Positions 45,701 to 54,100 of a DNA stretch of 64,000 nucleotides are shown here, piece by piece. Within the stretch, counting starts at the first letter, position 1; the number at the start of each line of letters is the position of its first letter. Made by a program: the position numbers and the translations under genes. Location of the stretch: NCBI GenBank assembly GCA_964534275.1, contig CAZHQG010000016.1:1-64000 (forward strand), written 5' to 3'. The stretch comes from HRBIN30 sp964534275. GTDB taxonomy: Bacteria > Desulfobacterota > Binatia > HRBIN30. A model generated the notes under the pieces. The model ran no database searches. It had not been told where the DNA came from and saw only the letters and a program-made list of their open reading frames with translations.

Positions 45701-46654
45701 TTGCTTAAGGGGGCGTTGGCGTTAGGCACTTCGATTGGCGCGTGCCAGCCAGGCTTTTGTACCGCGGCGGATCCGCCAGCCAGTCGAGGACTTCCGGTCC
45801 CGCTCTGGCTCACGACCGGGAGAACCTGCGCGGCAGTGGCGGGCAAAAACGACGATCCCGGCTACCCAGAGATCTTCAGATGCGAGCAGGGCCTACCGGT
45901 GTCTTGCGAGGAACTTTCGCAGGGCCAATTTGCAGGCTGGACGCTCGCGGGAGCCTACACAGCCCTGGGGCAGCAAACCCTGGGAGACATCGAGTTGACA
46001 GTGCGGCTGGTCGCTGGTGGCGCCGGGACCCCGCTAGGAAGTCCAACCGGGACACGAACGCCAACGCGTACGCGTACGGCAACCGTGACGCCCACCCGCA
46101 CGGGGACATCGACCCGCACGCCTACCCCCACGGCCACGCCAACGCGCACGCGTACTCGCACCCTGACCCCAACCCTCACGCCCACTCGAACACCGAGCCC
46201 TTCGCCGTCGAACACCCCGACGCCCACAGCAACCATGAGTCCAACCGTGACGCCCACCCGCACGGGGACATCGACCCGCACGCCTACCCCCACGGCCACG
46301 CACAGTCCGACGCCGTCGATGACATCGACGGCCACGCCCACCTCCACTGCCACGCCTTCTCCCACGAGCTCCCCGACCTCCACCCCGACACCGACGCGCA
46401 CAGCGACGTGGTCGCCAACGCCGACACACACTGCTGCACCGTCACCTACACCTTCAGCCACGCCTCTGTGCGCTGGCGACTGCGACCAGGATGGCAGTGT
46501 CACGGTAAGCGAGTTGGTGAAGATGGTCAATATCGCGTTGCGAAGCATGCCGGGGGCCGAATGCAAAGCGGGCGATGTTACTGGAGATGGCGAAATCACC
46601 ATCGAAGAAATCGTCATTGCAGTAAGCCGGGCGCTGGTGGGCTGTCGGAGTTGA
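42791..46654 (+). CDS. Large surface protein: RCC1-like repeats, cohesin-like domain, Cys-rich repeat, Thr/Pro stalk, dockerin-like end
   Basis: A 1,287-aa exported protein. Signal peptide (LWLRIPALALGIFALVGWGW). Residues ~38-555 hold ~14 RCC1/BNR-type repeats of pattern VSAG-x2-H-(S/T)-C-(A/G)-V-x3-DG-x-(V/L)-x-CWG-x-N, predicted to form beta-propellers with a Cys pair per repeat. Residues ~567-705 resemble a cohesin (GTEATITVRLATGG ... NDLRF ... GSTLAGVSGRDGKLCVE). A Cys-rich repeat (CGNGVIEVGEDCDDGG) follows, then ~275 residues of unknown beta domain, a Thr/Pro-rich stalk (~1081-1227) and two EF-hand loops (DCDQDGSVTVSE, DVTGDGEITIEE). ATG 42791 has AAGGGGG upstream. Function unknown; adhesion or assembly is inferred. 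Confidence 0.85.
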   Translation: MVQLGLWLRIPALALGIFALVGWGWRKPSWGEAACVVSSVSAGGAHSCAVRLDGSVACWGRNDFDQANAPAGSFRQVSAGREHSCAVAFDGSVLCWGRNDAGQGNALPGEFRQVAAGGSHTCGVFVDPVVGPRVQCWGDNSQGQSTPPFGNVLSVCAGESHSCAVRSDRTVVCWGANDRGQATTPSGTFLEVACGGAHTCGLRTDGTLSCWGANDDGQATPPPGPFSRVSAGGRHSCGVRPDGTVVCWGANESGQATAPDATLTAVSAGAAHTCGVRTDGAVVCWGQNDDLRATVPGASFFAISVGDGFLCVLETGGRLRCAGRNDQGQASPPQDGVPFIQVSAGPDHACGIREDGTIACWGSNEFRQSEPAAGEFVHVSAGEFHTCGVRRDGTIVCWGFQLSDPFFPLPGVFRQVAVGTYHVCGLRIDGRVACWDWLGSTWSSVQQGTFRRILAAGEQTCGLRDDERLVCWDATGASWAPLSGRFMDFGFGIGQLCGLRFDGTLSCSGGGPIPAGEWTAVAVGPDLACALRSDALVRCWGTLPLVLQGRCVPAPRRCPTPRPAPTGPAVFVDDLTVDSGTEATITVRLATGGNQIAATQNDLRFTESVRVNARANGSPDCDVNPSIGKPDTAFAFLPRGCSGSDCTAVRAIVYSRSNTSVIPDGAVLYTCRATVSAPEATIAIENVYVASPHGSTLAGVSGRDGKLCVEEFPGKCGNGVIEVGEDCDDGGICVGTSRAGQRCASDWECYGPADDYRGVCVGGPAAERFCSSDGDCPGGDCVACRPFGGDGCAANCTVESVIGNISVVPGVVLPDQQLVPGTSGAVIWGDPLVLGLAFRGQYSVRAGRVRFGQLPIVLPAADLDFRQIPISTLACGCVRGAEYKTCGGALYLPDGTLAESCTEGFASPPIACPISRPCTWAFGPGNAAAGVLGCEGLGGVDVETVQDSLVGDPGGPPQIRFSGEGRPGSALLKGALALGTSIGACQPGFCTAADPPASRGLPVPLWLTTGRTCAAVAGKNDDPGYPEIFRCEQGLPVSCEELSQGQFAGWTLAGAYTALGQQTLGDIELTVRLVAGGAGTPLGSPTGTRTPTRTRTATVTPTRTGTSTRTPTPTATPTRTRTRTLTPTLTPTRTPSPSPSNTPTPTATMSPTVTPTRTGTSTRTPTPTATHSPTPSMTSTATPTSTATPSPTSSPTSTPTPTRTATWSPTPTHTAAPSPTPSATPLCAGDCDQDGSVTVSELVKMVNIALRSMPGAECKAGDVTGDGEITIEEIVIAVSRALVGCRS
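46081..46301. repeat. 59-bp perfect direct repeat inside the Thr/Pro stalk
   Basis: 46081-46139 and 46243-46301 are identical over 59 bases (starting AACCGTGACGCCCACCCG). They lie in the coding sequence for the T/P-rich linker and are 162 bases apart, a multiple of three, so gain or loss would keep the frame. Confidence 0.9.
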
Positions 46655-46771
46655 TTGAACGAGAAGCTCTTGTGGCCGGGGTTGAACGAAGCGGTCTTCG
46701 GGGTTCCGTCCGCAGCGGGTGTTCTGGCGCGGCATGCTTTGCGCGGCGACCTGTGCTAAGCGGGGCCGGCC

Positions 46772-48163
46772 ATGAAAAAAGACCGAGCCGGAGAAAAGGA
46801 CGCTGGGGACGTAGGGCGGTTGCCACCCCAGAGCATCGAGGCGGAGCAAGCGGTTCTGGGCGCGATCTTGTTGGACCCTCGTGCGCTCGACCGTGCGGTG
46901 GAGATTGTTGGTGCGGACGATTTTTACCGCGATGCGCACCGGAAGATCTTTCGCGCGATGCTCGCACTGCACCAGCGCAGCGAACCGGTGGACTTGCTGA
47001 CGCTGTCGCAGGAGCTTGCCGCCGAGGGGGTGCTGGAAGCCGTGGGTGGAACTTCCTATCTCGCCCAGCTTGCCGAACAGGTGCCGACGGCGGCAAACTT
47101 GGCTTACTACGCGCGCATCGTGCGCGAGAAGTCCGTCTTGCGCCAAATCATCCAGGTATCCACGGAACTGGGTGCGCGTGCGTACGATGCCCGCCCCGGG
47201 GAAGTGGACGACTTCCTCGACCAGGTAGAGCAACGCATCATGGAAATTTCCGAGCAACGCACGCGCCCGCAGTTTTCCAACATGAGCGATCTCATGCTGG
47301 ACGCGGTCGGTGCAGTGGAAAGCCTGTACCAGCGGGGCGAGATGATCACCGGCGTGCCAACCGGCTTCACCGACCTCGACCGTCTCACTGCCGGCTTCCA
47401 ACCATCGGACCTGATTATCGTGGCTGCCCGCCCGGCGATGGGCAAGACGGCATTTGCCTTGAATGTCGCGGTGAATGCCGCGCAGAAACGAGGAGTGGGG
47501 GTCGCAATTTTTTCGCTGGAAATGTCGAAGCTCCAGCTTGCCATGCGCATGCTTTGCGCGGAGGCGCGCGTGAACAGCCAGTTAATGCGCACGGGCTACC
47601 TGACGAAACTCGACTATCCCAAGATCATTGCGGCGGCGCAGAAGCTCAGCACGCTACCGATTTATATCGACGATACGCCTGGACTGTCGCTGCTGGAGTT
47701 GCGCGCAAAAGCGCGGCGGCTGAAGCGCGACCAAGAAGCAAAGCTGGGCATGGTCATTGTCGATTATCTCCAGCTCATGCGCGGGCACGAGCGGAGCGAC
47801 AGCCGCGAGCAGGAAATTTCCAGCATTTCGCGCGGTCTCAAGGCGCTGGCCAAGGAACTCGATGTCCCTGTGGTGGCGCTTTCACAGCTCAACCGACAAG
47901 TGGAATCTCGGTCGGACCGAAGGCCCATGATGGCCGACCTGCGGGAGTCGGGCGCGATCGAACAAGATGCAGATGTCATTTTGTTCTTGTTCCGGCCATG
48001 GGTGTACGACAAAGACGAAGATGAACACCTGGCCGAGGTCATTATCGGAAAACAACGCAACGGGCCCACGGACAAGGTGCTGCTGACGTACCTTCCGGAG
48101 TACACTTGCTTCGAAAACCGCACGAACATGGAAGTTGCGGTGCCGGTGGACGACGAGCTTTGA
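46772..48163 (+). CDS. dnaB: Replicative DNA helicase
   Basis: A 463-aa hexameric helicase. N-terminal domain LPPQSIEAEQAVLGAILLDP, the region MITGVPTGFTDLDRLTAGFQPSDL, Walker A AARPAMGKTAFALN (~220), Walker B VIVDYLQLM and RQVESRSDRRPMMADLRESGAIEQDAD are all present. No intein. Downstream surE starts 15 bases later. Confidence 0.97.
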   Translation: MKKDRAGEKDAGDVGRLPPQSIEAEQAVLGAILLDPRALDRAVEIVGADDFYRDAHRKIFRAMLALHQRSEPVDLLTLSQELAAEGVLEAVGGTSYLAQLAEQVPTAANLAYYARIVREKSVLRQIIQVSTELGARAYDARPGEVDDFLDQVEQRIMEISEQRTRPQFSNMSDLMLDAVGAVESLYQRGEMITGVPTGFTDLDRLTAGFQPSDLIIVAARPAMGKTAFALNVAVNAAQKRGVGVAIFSLEMSKLQLAMRMLCAEARVNSQLMRTGYLTKLDYPKIIAAAQKLSTLPIYIDDTPGLSLLELRAKARRLKRDQEAKLGMVIVDYLQLMRGHERSDSREQEISSISRGLKALAKELDVPVVALSQLNRQVESRSDRRPMMADLRESGAIEQDADVILFLFRPWVYDKDEDEHLAEVIIGKQRNGPTDKVLLTYLPEYTCFENRTNMEVAVPVDDEL

Positions 48164-48178
48164 CGTTGGAGCGTGCTC

Positions 48179-48961
48179 GTGCCGCGGATTCTCGTGACCA
48201 ATGACGACGGCGTAGATGCTCCGACTCTCGGACCGTTACTGGACGCCTTGTCGCGTTGGGCGGAACTGTACGTGGCAGTTCCGTCGCTAGAGCGAAGCTG
48301 GATTGGCAAAGCCATTACCCGCTTTGCGGTGGTGGACGTGGAGCGTACGCAGCGCAATGGCTTGCCTTGGGCCGTCGTGCAGGGGTCTCCAGCGGACTGC
48401 GTGAATCTTGCCGTGCACTCGCTCGGCTGGCCGCGCCCCGACTTGGTGGTCGCTGGCATCAACCTTGGCCTGAACTTCGGTTCCGCGTTTCTGCTCTCGA
48501 GCGGCACAGTTGGTGCGGTGTTCGAGGGCTGGATTGCCGCGATTCCGTCGGTCGCGTTCTCGATGGCGATTCCCCACGACGCATACGGCGTTCAAGGCGA
48601 GGCGCGCAATGCGCGCATCGGGAACTACGCGCCCCGCGTGGCTGCAGTAGCAAGCGAGATTACCCGCTTGCTGTGGGAGGAAGGCTTTCCGCCCTCGGTG
48701 GATGCGTTTTCCGTCAACATGCCGGCTGAGGCGGGTCCGGAAACTCCACGCCGCGTGACCTCCGTGACCCGTACCCGCTACGGCCCTCTTTTCGTGGAGG
48801 AGCGCAAAAACGGCTTTCGACATCGCTTCAGTTACTTGCAGCCTTTGGAAGATGGCGGCGACGTCGCGCTGGTGAGCCGCGGCGTGATTGCGATTACGCC
48901 GCTGCGGCTGGACTTTTCCGCGCGACTCCCCGAGACCTTGCGGGCTCGACTCGAGCGGTGA
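48179..48961 (+). CDS. surE: 5'/3'-nucleotidase SurE
   Basis: A 260-aa metal-dependent phosphatase of nucleoside monophosphates. N-terminal RILVTNDDGVDAPTL (metal-binding Asp pair), then SPADCVNLA and GINLGLNFGSAFLLSSGTVGAVFEG are typical; the canonical N-x-G-x-N is slightly altered. Two GTG starts lie six bases apart; GTG 48179 has GGAG at ideal spacing, so it is preferred over 48173. It probably forms an operon with dnaB and the next gene. Confidence 0.92.
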   Translation: MPRILVTNDDGVDAPTLGPLLDALSRWAELYVAVPSLERSWIGKAITRFAVVDVERTQRNGLPWAVVQGSPADCVNLAVHSLGWPRPDLVVAGINLGLNFGSAFLLSSGTVGAVFEGWIAAIPSVAFSMAIPHDAYGVQGEARNARIGNYAPRVAAVASEITRLLWEEGFPPSVDAFSVNMPAEAGPETPRRVTSVTRTRYGPLFVEERKNGFRHRFSYLQPLEDGGDVALVSRGVIAITPLRLDFSARLPETLRARLER

Positions 48962-48984
48962 CCGCAGGGCTTTGTTCGGAAGCA

Positions 48985-50469
48985 ATGACGACGCCGGTGC
49001 GCCTCTTCCTTTCCCGTTGCCTGTTCCTCGCAGGAACGGCAGCGCTTGTCGGCCCGGGTTTGGCCGGTGCGCAAGGCTTTGTGGATCGGGCGGTCCTCAC
49101 GGTGTACGGGTCCGGGGCACCGAACATGGGGTTCGCTTGGGTGGAGGAGCGCCGGGAGTTCGAGTTGGCGCGCGGTCCAAACCGCGTGGTATGGTCGCCG
49201 CTGCCGCGAGCAGCCGAGACCGCCTCGGTTGCGCTCGAACCGGAGGCTGTGGGAGTGGAGCTGCGTAATCAAGTCCTCTCCTTCGTGTATCCATTGACCC
49301 ACTCGGACGATGGGCTTCAGCGATTTGTTGGTCGCACGGTGGTCGTCGAACCGCGCGAAGGCGGCGGACGCACCTACACGGGCACGTTGGTGCAAGTCGG
49401 GCCTCCGCTCGTGCTGCGCGATCCGGACGGTACGTTGCAGGTCCTGCCCGAGGTGAGCCGCTGGGAAATTCGCGAGCCAGGAGCCGTGCCTGACCACTTG
49501 GCGGTCATTTGGGAGGTCGACGCTGGCGCGGCGGCGAAAGTTCCGGTCGTTGCTCGTTATGTGACCGACGAACTGGACTGGCACGCCGAATACACGGCAA
49601 CGTTACTTCCTGGGACAAAAGGCAACCAAGGCACGCTCGAACTGACGGGCGATTTCGTGATCGAGAACCGAACCGACCTTGCTTGGAACCATGCAACGGT
49701 GCGGCTCGTAGCGGGGGTGGTGCGACGCCAGCGCGGTGAGGGGCGCCCCGTCGCGCGCGCGCAAAAAGAGTTTGGGCTCGCAGTGGCGGCGGAAGCGGGG
49801 CCGTCCGTGCAGCCTGTTGGCGAGTATTACGAATTTGCGCTGCCCCATGCGGTGTCCTTGCCGGCCAAAGGTCAGGTTCGCGTGCGTGGCATCGGGCCGT
49901 TCGTGCAAGTGCCGTACGAGCAGGAGTACGTTTGCCGCAATCGGAACTTGGAGTGGCTTGCAGGTCGACCGTCGCCGGTAACCGAGCGGGAGCCCGGAGC
50001 CGGACACGCTCTTCCCGTGGAGGTTTTTCTCAAGCTGCGGAACGACAAGGCATCCCGGCTTGGCATGCCCTTACCAGCAGGCACGATTCGGGTAGGGCAA
50101 AGGCGGGAGGGCTCTGGCGGTTGGGCGTTTCTCGGGGAGGGCGCGCTTCCGCACACGGCAGCGAACGAGCTGGTCTCCCTGGCTCTCGGAGTTGCGTTCG
50201 ATGTCGTTGCGGAACGGAAGCAACTGGACTTCGAACTGGCCAATGCGGAGCACCGAATGGAAGAAGAAGTGGCCGTGGTAGTTCGCAACCAAAAACAGCA
50301 GCCGGTGCAGGTGCTCGTGTTGGAACCTCTCTTCCGCGCAAGCGCATGGGAGGTGATCCAAAGCCAACCAGCGTACGAGAAGAAGGATGCACACACGATC
50401 GCGTTCTCGCTCCTCGTTCCAGCTCGGGGGCGTAGCGAAGCCAAGTACCGCGTGCGCTATCGCTGGTGA
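48985..50469 (+). CDS. Secreted DUF4139 domain protein
   Basis: A 494-aa exported protein with signal peptide (RLFLSRCLFLAGTAALVGPGLAGAQG). It has the DUF4139 arrangement: an N-terminal beta domain (AVLTVYGSGAPNMGFAWVEERREFEL), the segment VARYVTDELDWHAEYTATL with LTGDFVIENRTDLAWNHATVRLVAG, and a C-terminal beta-sandwich ending EAKYRVRYRW. Family function is unknown. ATG 48985 is chosen over an upstream GTG that would overlap surE; it begins 23 bases after the surE stop. Confidence 0.85.
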   Translation: MTTPVRLFLSRCLFLAGTAALVGPGLAGAQGFVDRAVLTVYGSGAPNMGFAWVEERREFELARGPNRVVWSPLPRAAETASVALEPEAVGVELRNQVLSFVYPLTHSDDGLQRFVGRTVVVEPREGGGRTYTGTLVQVGPPLVLRDPDGTLQVLPEVSRWEIREPGAVPDHLAVIWEVDAGAAAKVPVVARYVTDELDWHAEYTATLLPGTKGNQGTLELTGDFVIENRTDLAWNHATVRLVAGVVRRQRGEGRPVARAQKEFGLAVAAEAGPSVQPVGEYYEFALPHAVSLPAKGQVRVRGIGPFVQVPYEQEYVCRNRNLEWLAGRPSPVTEREPGAGHALPVEVFLKLRNDKASRLGMPLPAGTIRVGQRREGSGGWAFLGEGALPHTAANELVSLALGVAFDVVAERKQLDFELANAEHRMEEEVAVVVRNQKQQPVQVLVLEPLFRASAWEVIQSQPAYEKKDAHTIAFSLLVPARGRSEAKYRVRYRW

Positions 50470-51184
50470 GCCGAGAATCAGGGCGTACAACCGCTCAGTT
50501 GGAACCCCGACTGAAGCCCGCGATTGTGTCTGCTGGCCTTCTGCGTTGGTCACGATGGCGTGGACCTACTGAGCTGCGTGACGTAGTGGCTGCACCGCGC
50601 CACACGGCACCATCGCCATGTAAAGCAATCGGGATCGACCGTGATGGTTGGGCTCTCCTCGTGCGCGGGCACAGGGCAGCGCCTACGTCGCGTTAGCTCG
50701 GGGTCGATCGTCGTTGGGCCAACGCCGCGTACTCTCGAGACCCACGAAGGGCGCCGCAACCGCGCGTCTACAGTGCAATGGAAAGGTCGCCCGTGCGTTG
50801 GCAGCGGTTTGCCGGGTGATCCTGGAATCATGTTCCCGGCATCGTGGTGGTCGCGGAGATCGTGGTGCCGGGTTTCCGGGCACTGGCGCATGGAGGACAC
50901 AGAAACGGCTCGGGGCGTAGCAATGCGGCGCTTGCCAGCCCATTGAAGAAATGGCTGCCCGATGCACCGGGGGTTGCGCGGTAGGGGAAAAATTTTTCGG
51001 CTCTATCGCTGTCTTCGCCGACATCCCCCACCTCTACTGCCCTTTCGACGCTTCAAAGGACGCGTTCTCCGCATCACAGACCCAATGGCGATGCCCGCCG
51101 TTTCAAAGGGCTGTTCGGCGGCTGGATCTTCTACCGTTGCGGAATCGTGGTAGCGTGTGCGATGGTCCTTGGTTCCAGTTTCCC
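50470..51184. other. Intergenic region upstream of uvrA
   Basis: About 715 bases without a supported gene. Frames on both strands are short, Arg/Pro-rich and lack ribosome-binding sites. The uvrA promoter should lie near the right side; I did not find a clear LexA-type box. Confidence 0.45.
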
Positions 51185-54100
51185 ATGAGCGACACGTTCA
51201 TTCGAGTTGTTGGCGCGCACCAAAACAACCTCAAGCAGATCGACGTCGACGTGCCGGTGAACGCGCTCACGGTGATCACTGGGCCGTCGGGCTCGGGCAA
51301 ATCCACGTTCGCGTTTGACATCTTGTACGCGGAAGGCCAGCGCCGGTACGTCGAAACGTTTTCCGCCTACACGCGGCAGTTCCTCGAGCGGATGGACAAG
51401 CCGCAGGTCGAGCGTATCGAGGGGATTTTACCGGCAATCGCAATTGGCCAGGGCAACACGGTGAAGACGTCGCGCTCCACCGTGGGAACCATGACCGAGC
51501 TTCATGACCACCTGAAGCTGCTTTGGGCCAAGTTGGCAGTGCCGTACTGCCCGCAGTGCAATCGCCCCGTCGAGCCAGCAACCCCGGACAGCATCGTTGC
51601 CACCCTTGCGCACAAACCCCCGGGCACCGCCGTGATGATTGGCTTCGAAGTGCCGCTCGCGACGAATCTGCCGTGGGAAGAAACCGTCGCCGGTTTGCAA
51701 GCAGCCGGATTCCGCCGGTTGTTTCATGCGGGAAGGGTATGGACACTCGAGGAGTTGGCTGAGCCTGTTCCGTCGCCCGCGGTGGTCGTGATCGATCGGC
51801 TCACCCTTCCTCTTGCCGACTCGGGTCGGGCGGCGGATTCGCTCGAGCAGGCGTTTCATTACGGCAAAGGGCGGCTCCTGCTGCTGTACCCGAACGAGGA
51901 CTTTCGCTGTGAGCGCTATTCCGCGGAACGCGAGTGCCCCCAATGCCATCAGCGCTTCCGCGAGCCCGTGCCCAACTTGTTTTCGTTCAACAGCCCCTTA
52001 GGCGCCTGCGAAGAGTGCCGTGGGTTTGGCCGAGTCATCGACGTCGACCTGGACCTGGTCATTCCGGACGACACGTTGTCGCTGGAGGAGGGTGCGATCA
52101 AACCATGGAGCACGGACTCCACCGAGTGGGAGCGAGACGAGCTGGAACGGTTTTGCGCAAAGCGCGGCATTCCGATGGACCGTCCGTGGCGCGACCTTAC
52201 GCCCGAGCAGCGTGCCGCCATCATCGAGGGCGACGGTTCGTTCTTTGGAATCAAAGGTTGGTTTCGCTGGCTAGAGGGGCGCACGTACAAGATGCACGTG
52301 CGCGTCTTCTTGTCGCGGTACCGTAGTTATCGGATTTGTCCGGCGTGCAATGGCGGCCGGCTCAAGCCCGAAGCCACTTGGTATCGAATTGCGGAGCGCA
52401 CGCTGGTGGACGTCCAGCGAATGAGCGTAGACGAGGCGGATGCGTTTTTTCGCAACCTCGAGTTTCGTGGCGCCGCCGACGAAGTGGCCCGGATGATTTT
52501 GGGCGAGATTCAAAACCGACTTCGGTACTTACGGGCGGTGGGGCTTGGCTATCTTACGCTCGACCGGCCGTCGCGGACGTTGTCCGGAGGGGAGCTTGCC
52601 CGGGTCGATTTGACCACCGCGGTAGGATCCTCGTTGGTGAACACGCTGTACATCCTCGACGAGCCCTCGGTTGGCTTGCACCCACGCGATAGTCGACGGC
52701 TCGTGCAGATCCTGCGGGAGCTGGTCGCGAAGGAAAACACGGTGGTCGTGGTGGAGCACGATCCGGAAATCATTCGCGCGGCGGACCACGTCATCGACTT
52801 GGGCCCGGGGGCGGGACGCCATGGGGGCCGTGTGGTGTACGCTGGTCCGGCTGCTGGATTACTCCATGCGAACCGGTCAGCGACCGGCGCCTATCTTTCC
52901 GGTCGCCGCTCGATTCCGGTGCCGGCCAAGCGGCGGCGGGTGTTGCCGGACTTGATGTTGACCATTTGCGGGGCCCGCGAGCACAACCTCAAGAACATTA
53001 CGGTGCGCATTCCCCTCGCCCGGTTTGTGTGCGTCACGGGCGTCTCTGGCTCTGGCAAATCGACATTGATCGAGGACATCCTCTATCGAGCCGCCATGCG
53101 GCGCCTTGGGCGACCGCGCGGGCGACCGGGGGAGCACGATCGCATCGAAGGCCTGGAGAAAATCAGCTCGGTCGTGTTGGTCGATCAATCGCCAGTTGGC
53201 ACGACGCCACGTGCCGTCGTGGCGTCCTATGTCGGTGCCTTCGACGATATCCGTGCGGTGTTCGCACGAGCGCCCCTAGCCCGCTTGCGCGGGTACGACG
53301 CGCGCATGTTCTCGTTCAACCTGAGCAACGGTCGTTGTGCCACGTGCGCTGGAGAGGGATTCGAGAAAGTCGAGATGCAGTTTTTGTCCGACGTCTACTT
53401 GCCCTGCAGCGAATGCGGCGGAAAGCGCTTTACGCCCGAGGTGTTGGAGGTCGAGTATCGCGGCAAGAGCATTCACGACGTGTTGCAACTGACCGCTGCC
53501 GAGGCAGTGGAATTCTTTGCCGATGAGCCTGGGATCCAACGGGCAATCCAATCGCTTTGCGACGTCGGTTTGGAATACTTGCCGTTGGGGCAGCCCCTGA
53601 GCACGCTTTCCGGCGGAGAGGCGCAACGCCTGAAGTTGGCCGCTGCACTGAACGAGCGTACCTCTCCCCACACCCTGTATTTGCTGGACGAGCCCACGAT
53701 CGGGCTGCATTTCTCCGATGTGGAGCGCTTGTTGCAAACGCTGCAGCAACTGGTCGACCGCGGTCATTCTCTCGTGGTGATCGAGCACAACATGGAAGTG
53801 GTGAAGTGTGCCGACTGGGTGATCGACCTCGGGCCGGAAGGGGGTGAGGCTGGGGGATACGTGCTCGCGGAAGGCACTCCCGAGGAAGTAGCCCGCTGCG
53901 AAGGGTCGCCCACCGCCGTGTTTTTGCGGCAGGCGCTGCAAGGCAACGCAAACGTGGTGGAGGCGCCTGCGGAGTATGGCGTCCCTGCGGTGCCCACGTC
54001 GCGGGTACAGCGGCCAGGGTACATCACGATTGTCGGGGCGCGGGAGCACAACTTGAAAAACATCCACTTGGAGCTGCCGCGGGATCGCTGGATCGTCGTC

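Noticed and set aside
46036..46470. Repetitive region considered as a CRISPR array or minisatellite
   Set aside because: Repeat units are codon-periodic Thr/Pro coding sequence without regular spacers; only one 59-bp repeat pair is exact.
45742..48024. 760-codon plus-strand frame overlapping the surface protein and dnaB, including His/Pro/Asp-rich repeats
   Set aside because: It is the out-of-frame reading of the Thr/Pro stalk and of dnaB; both real genes are well supported in their own frames.
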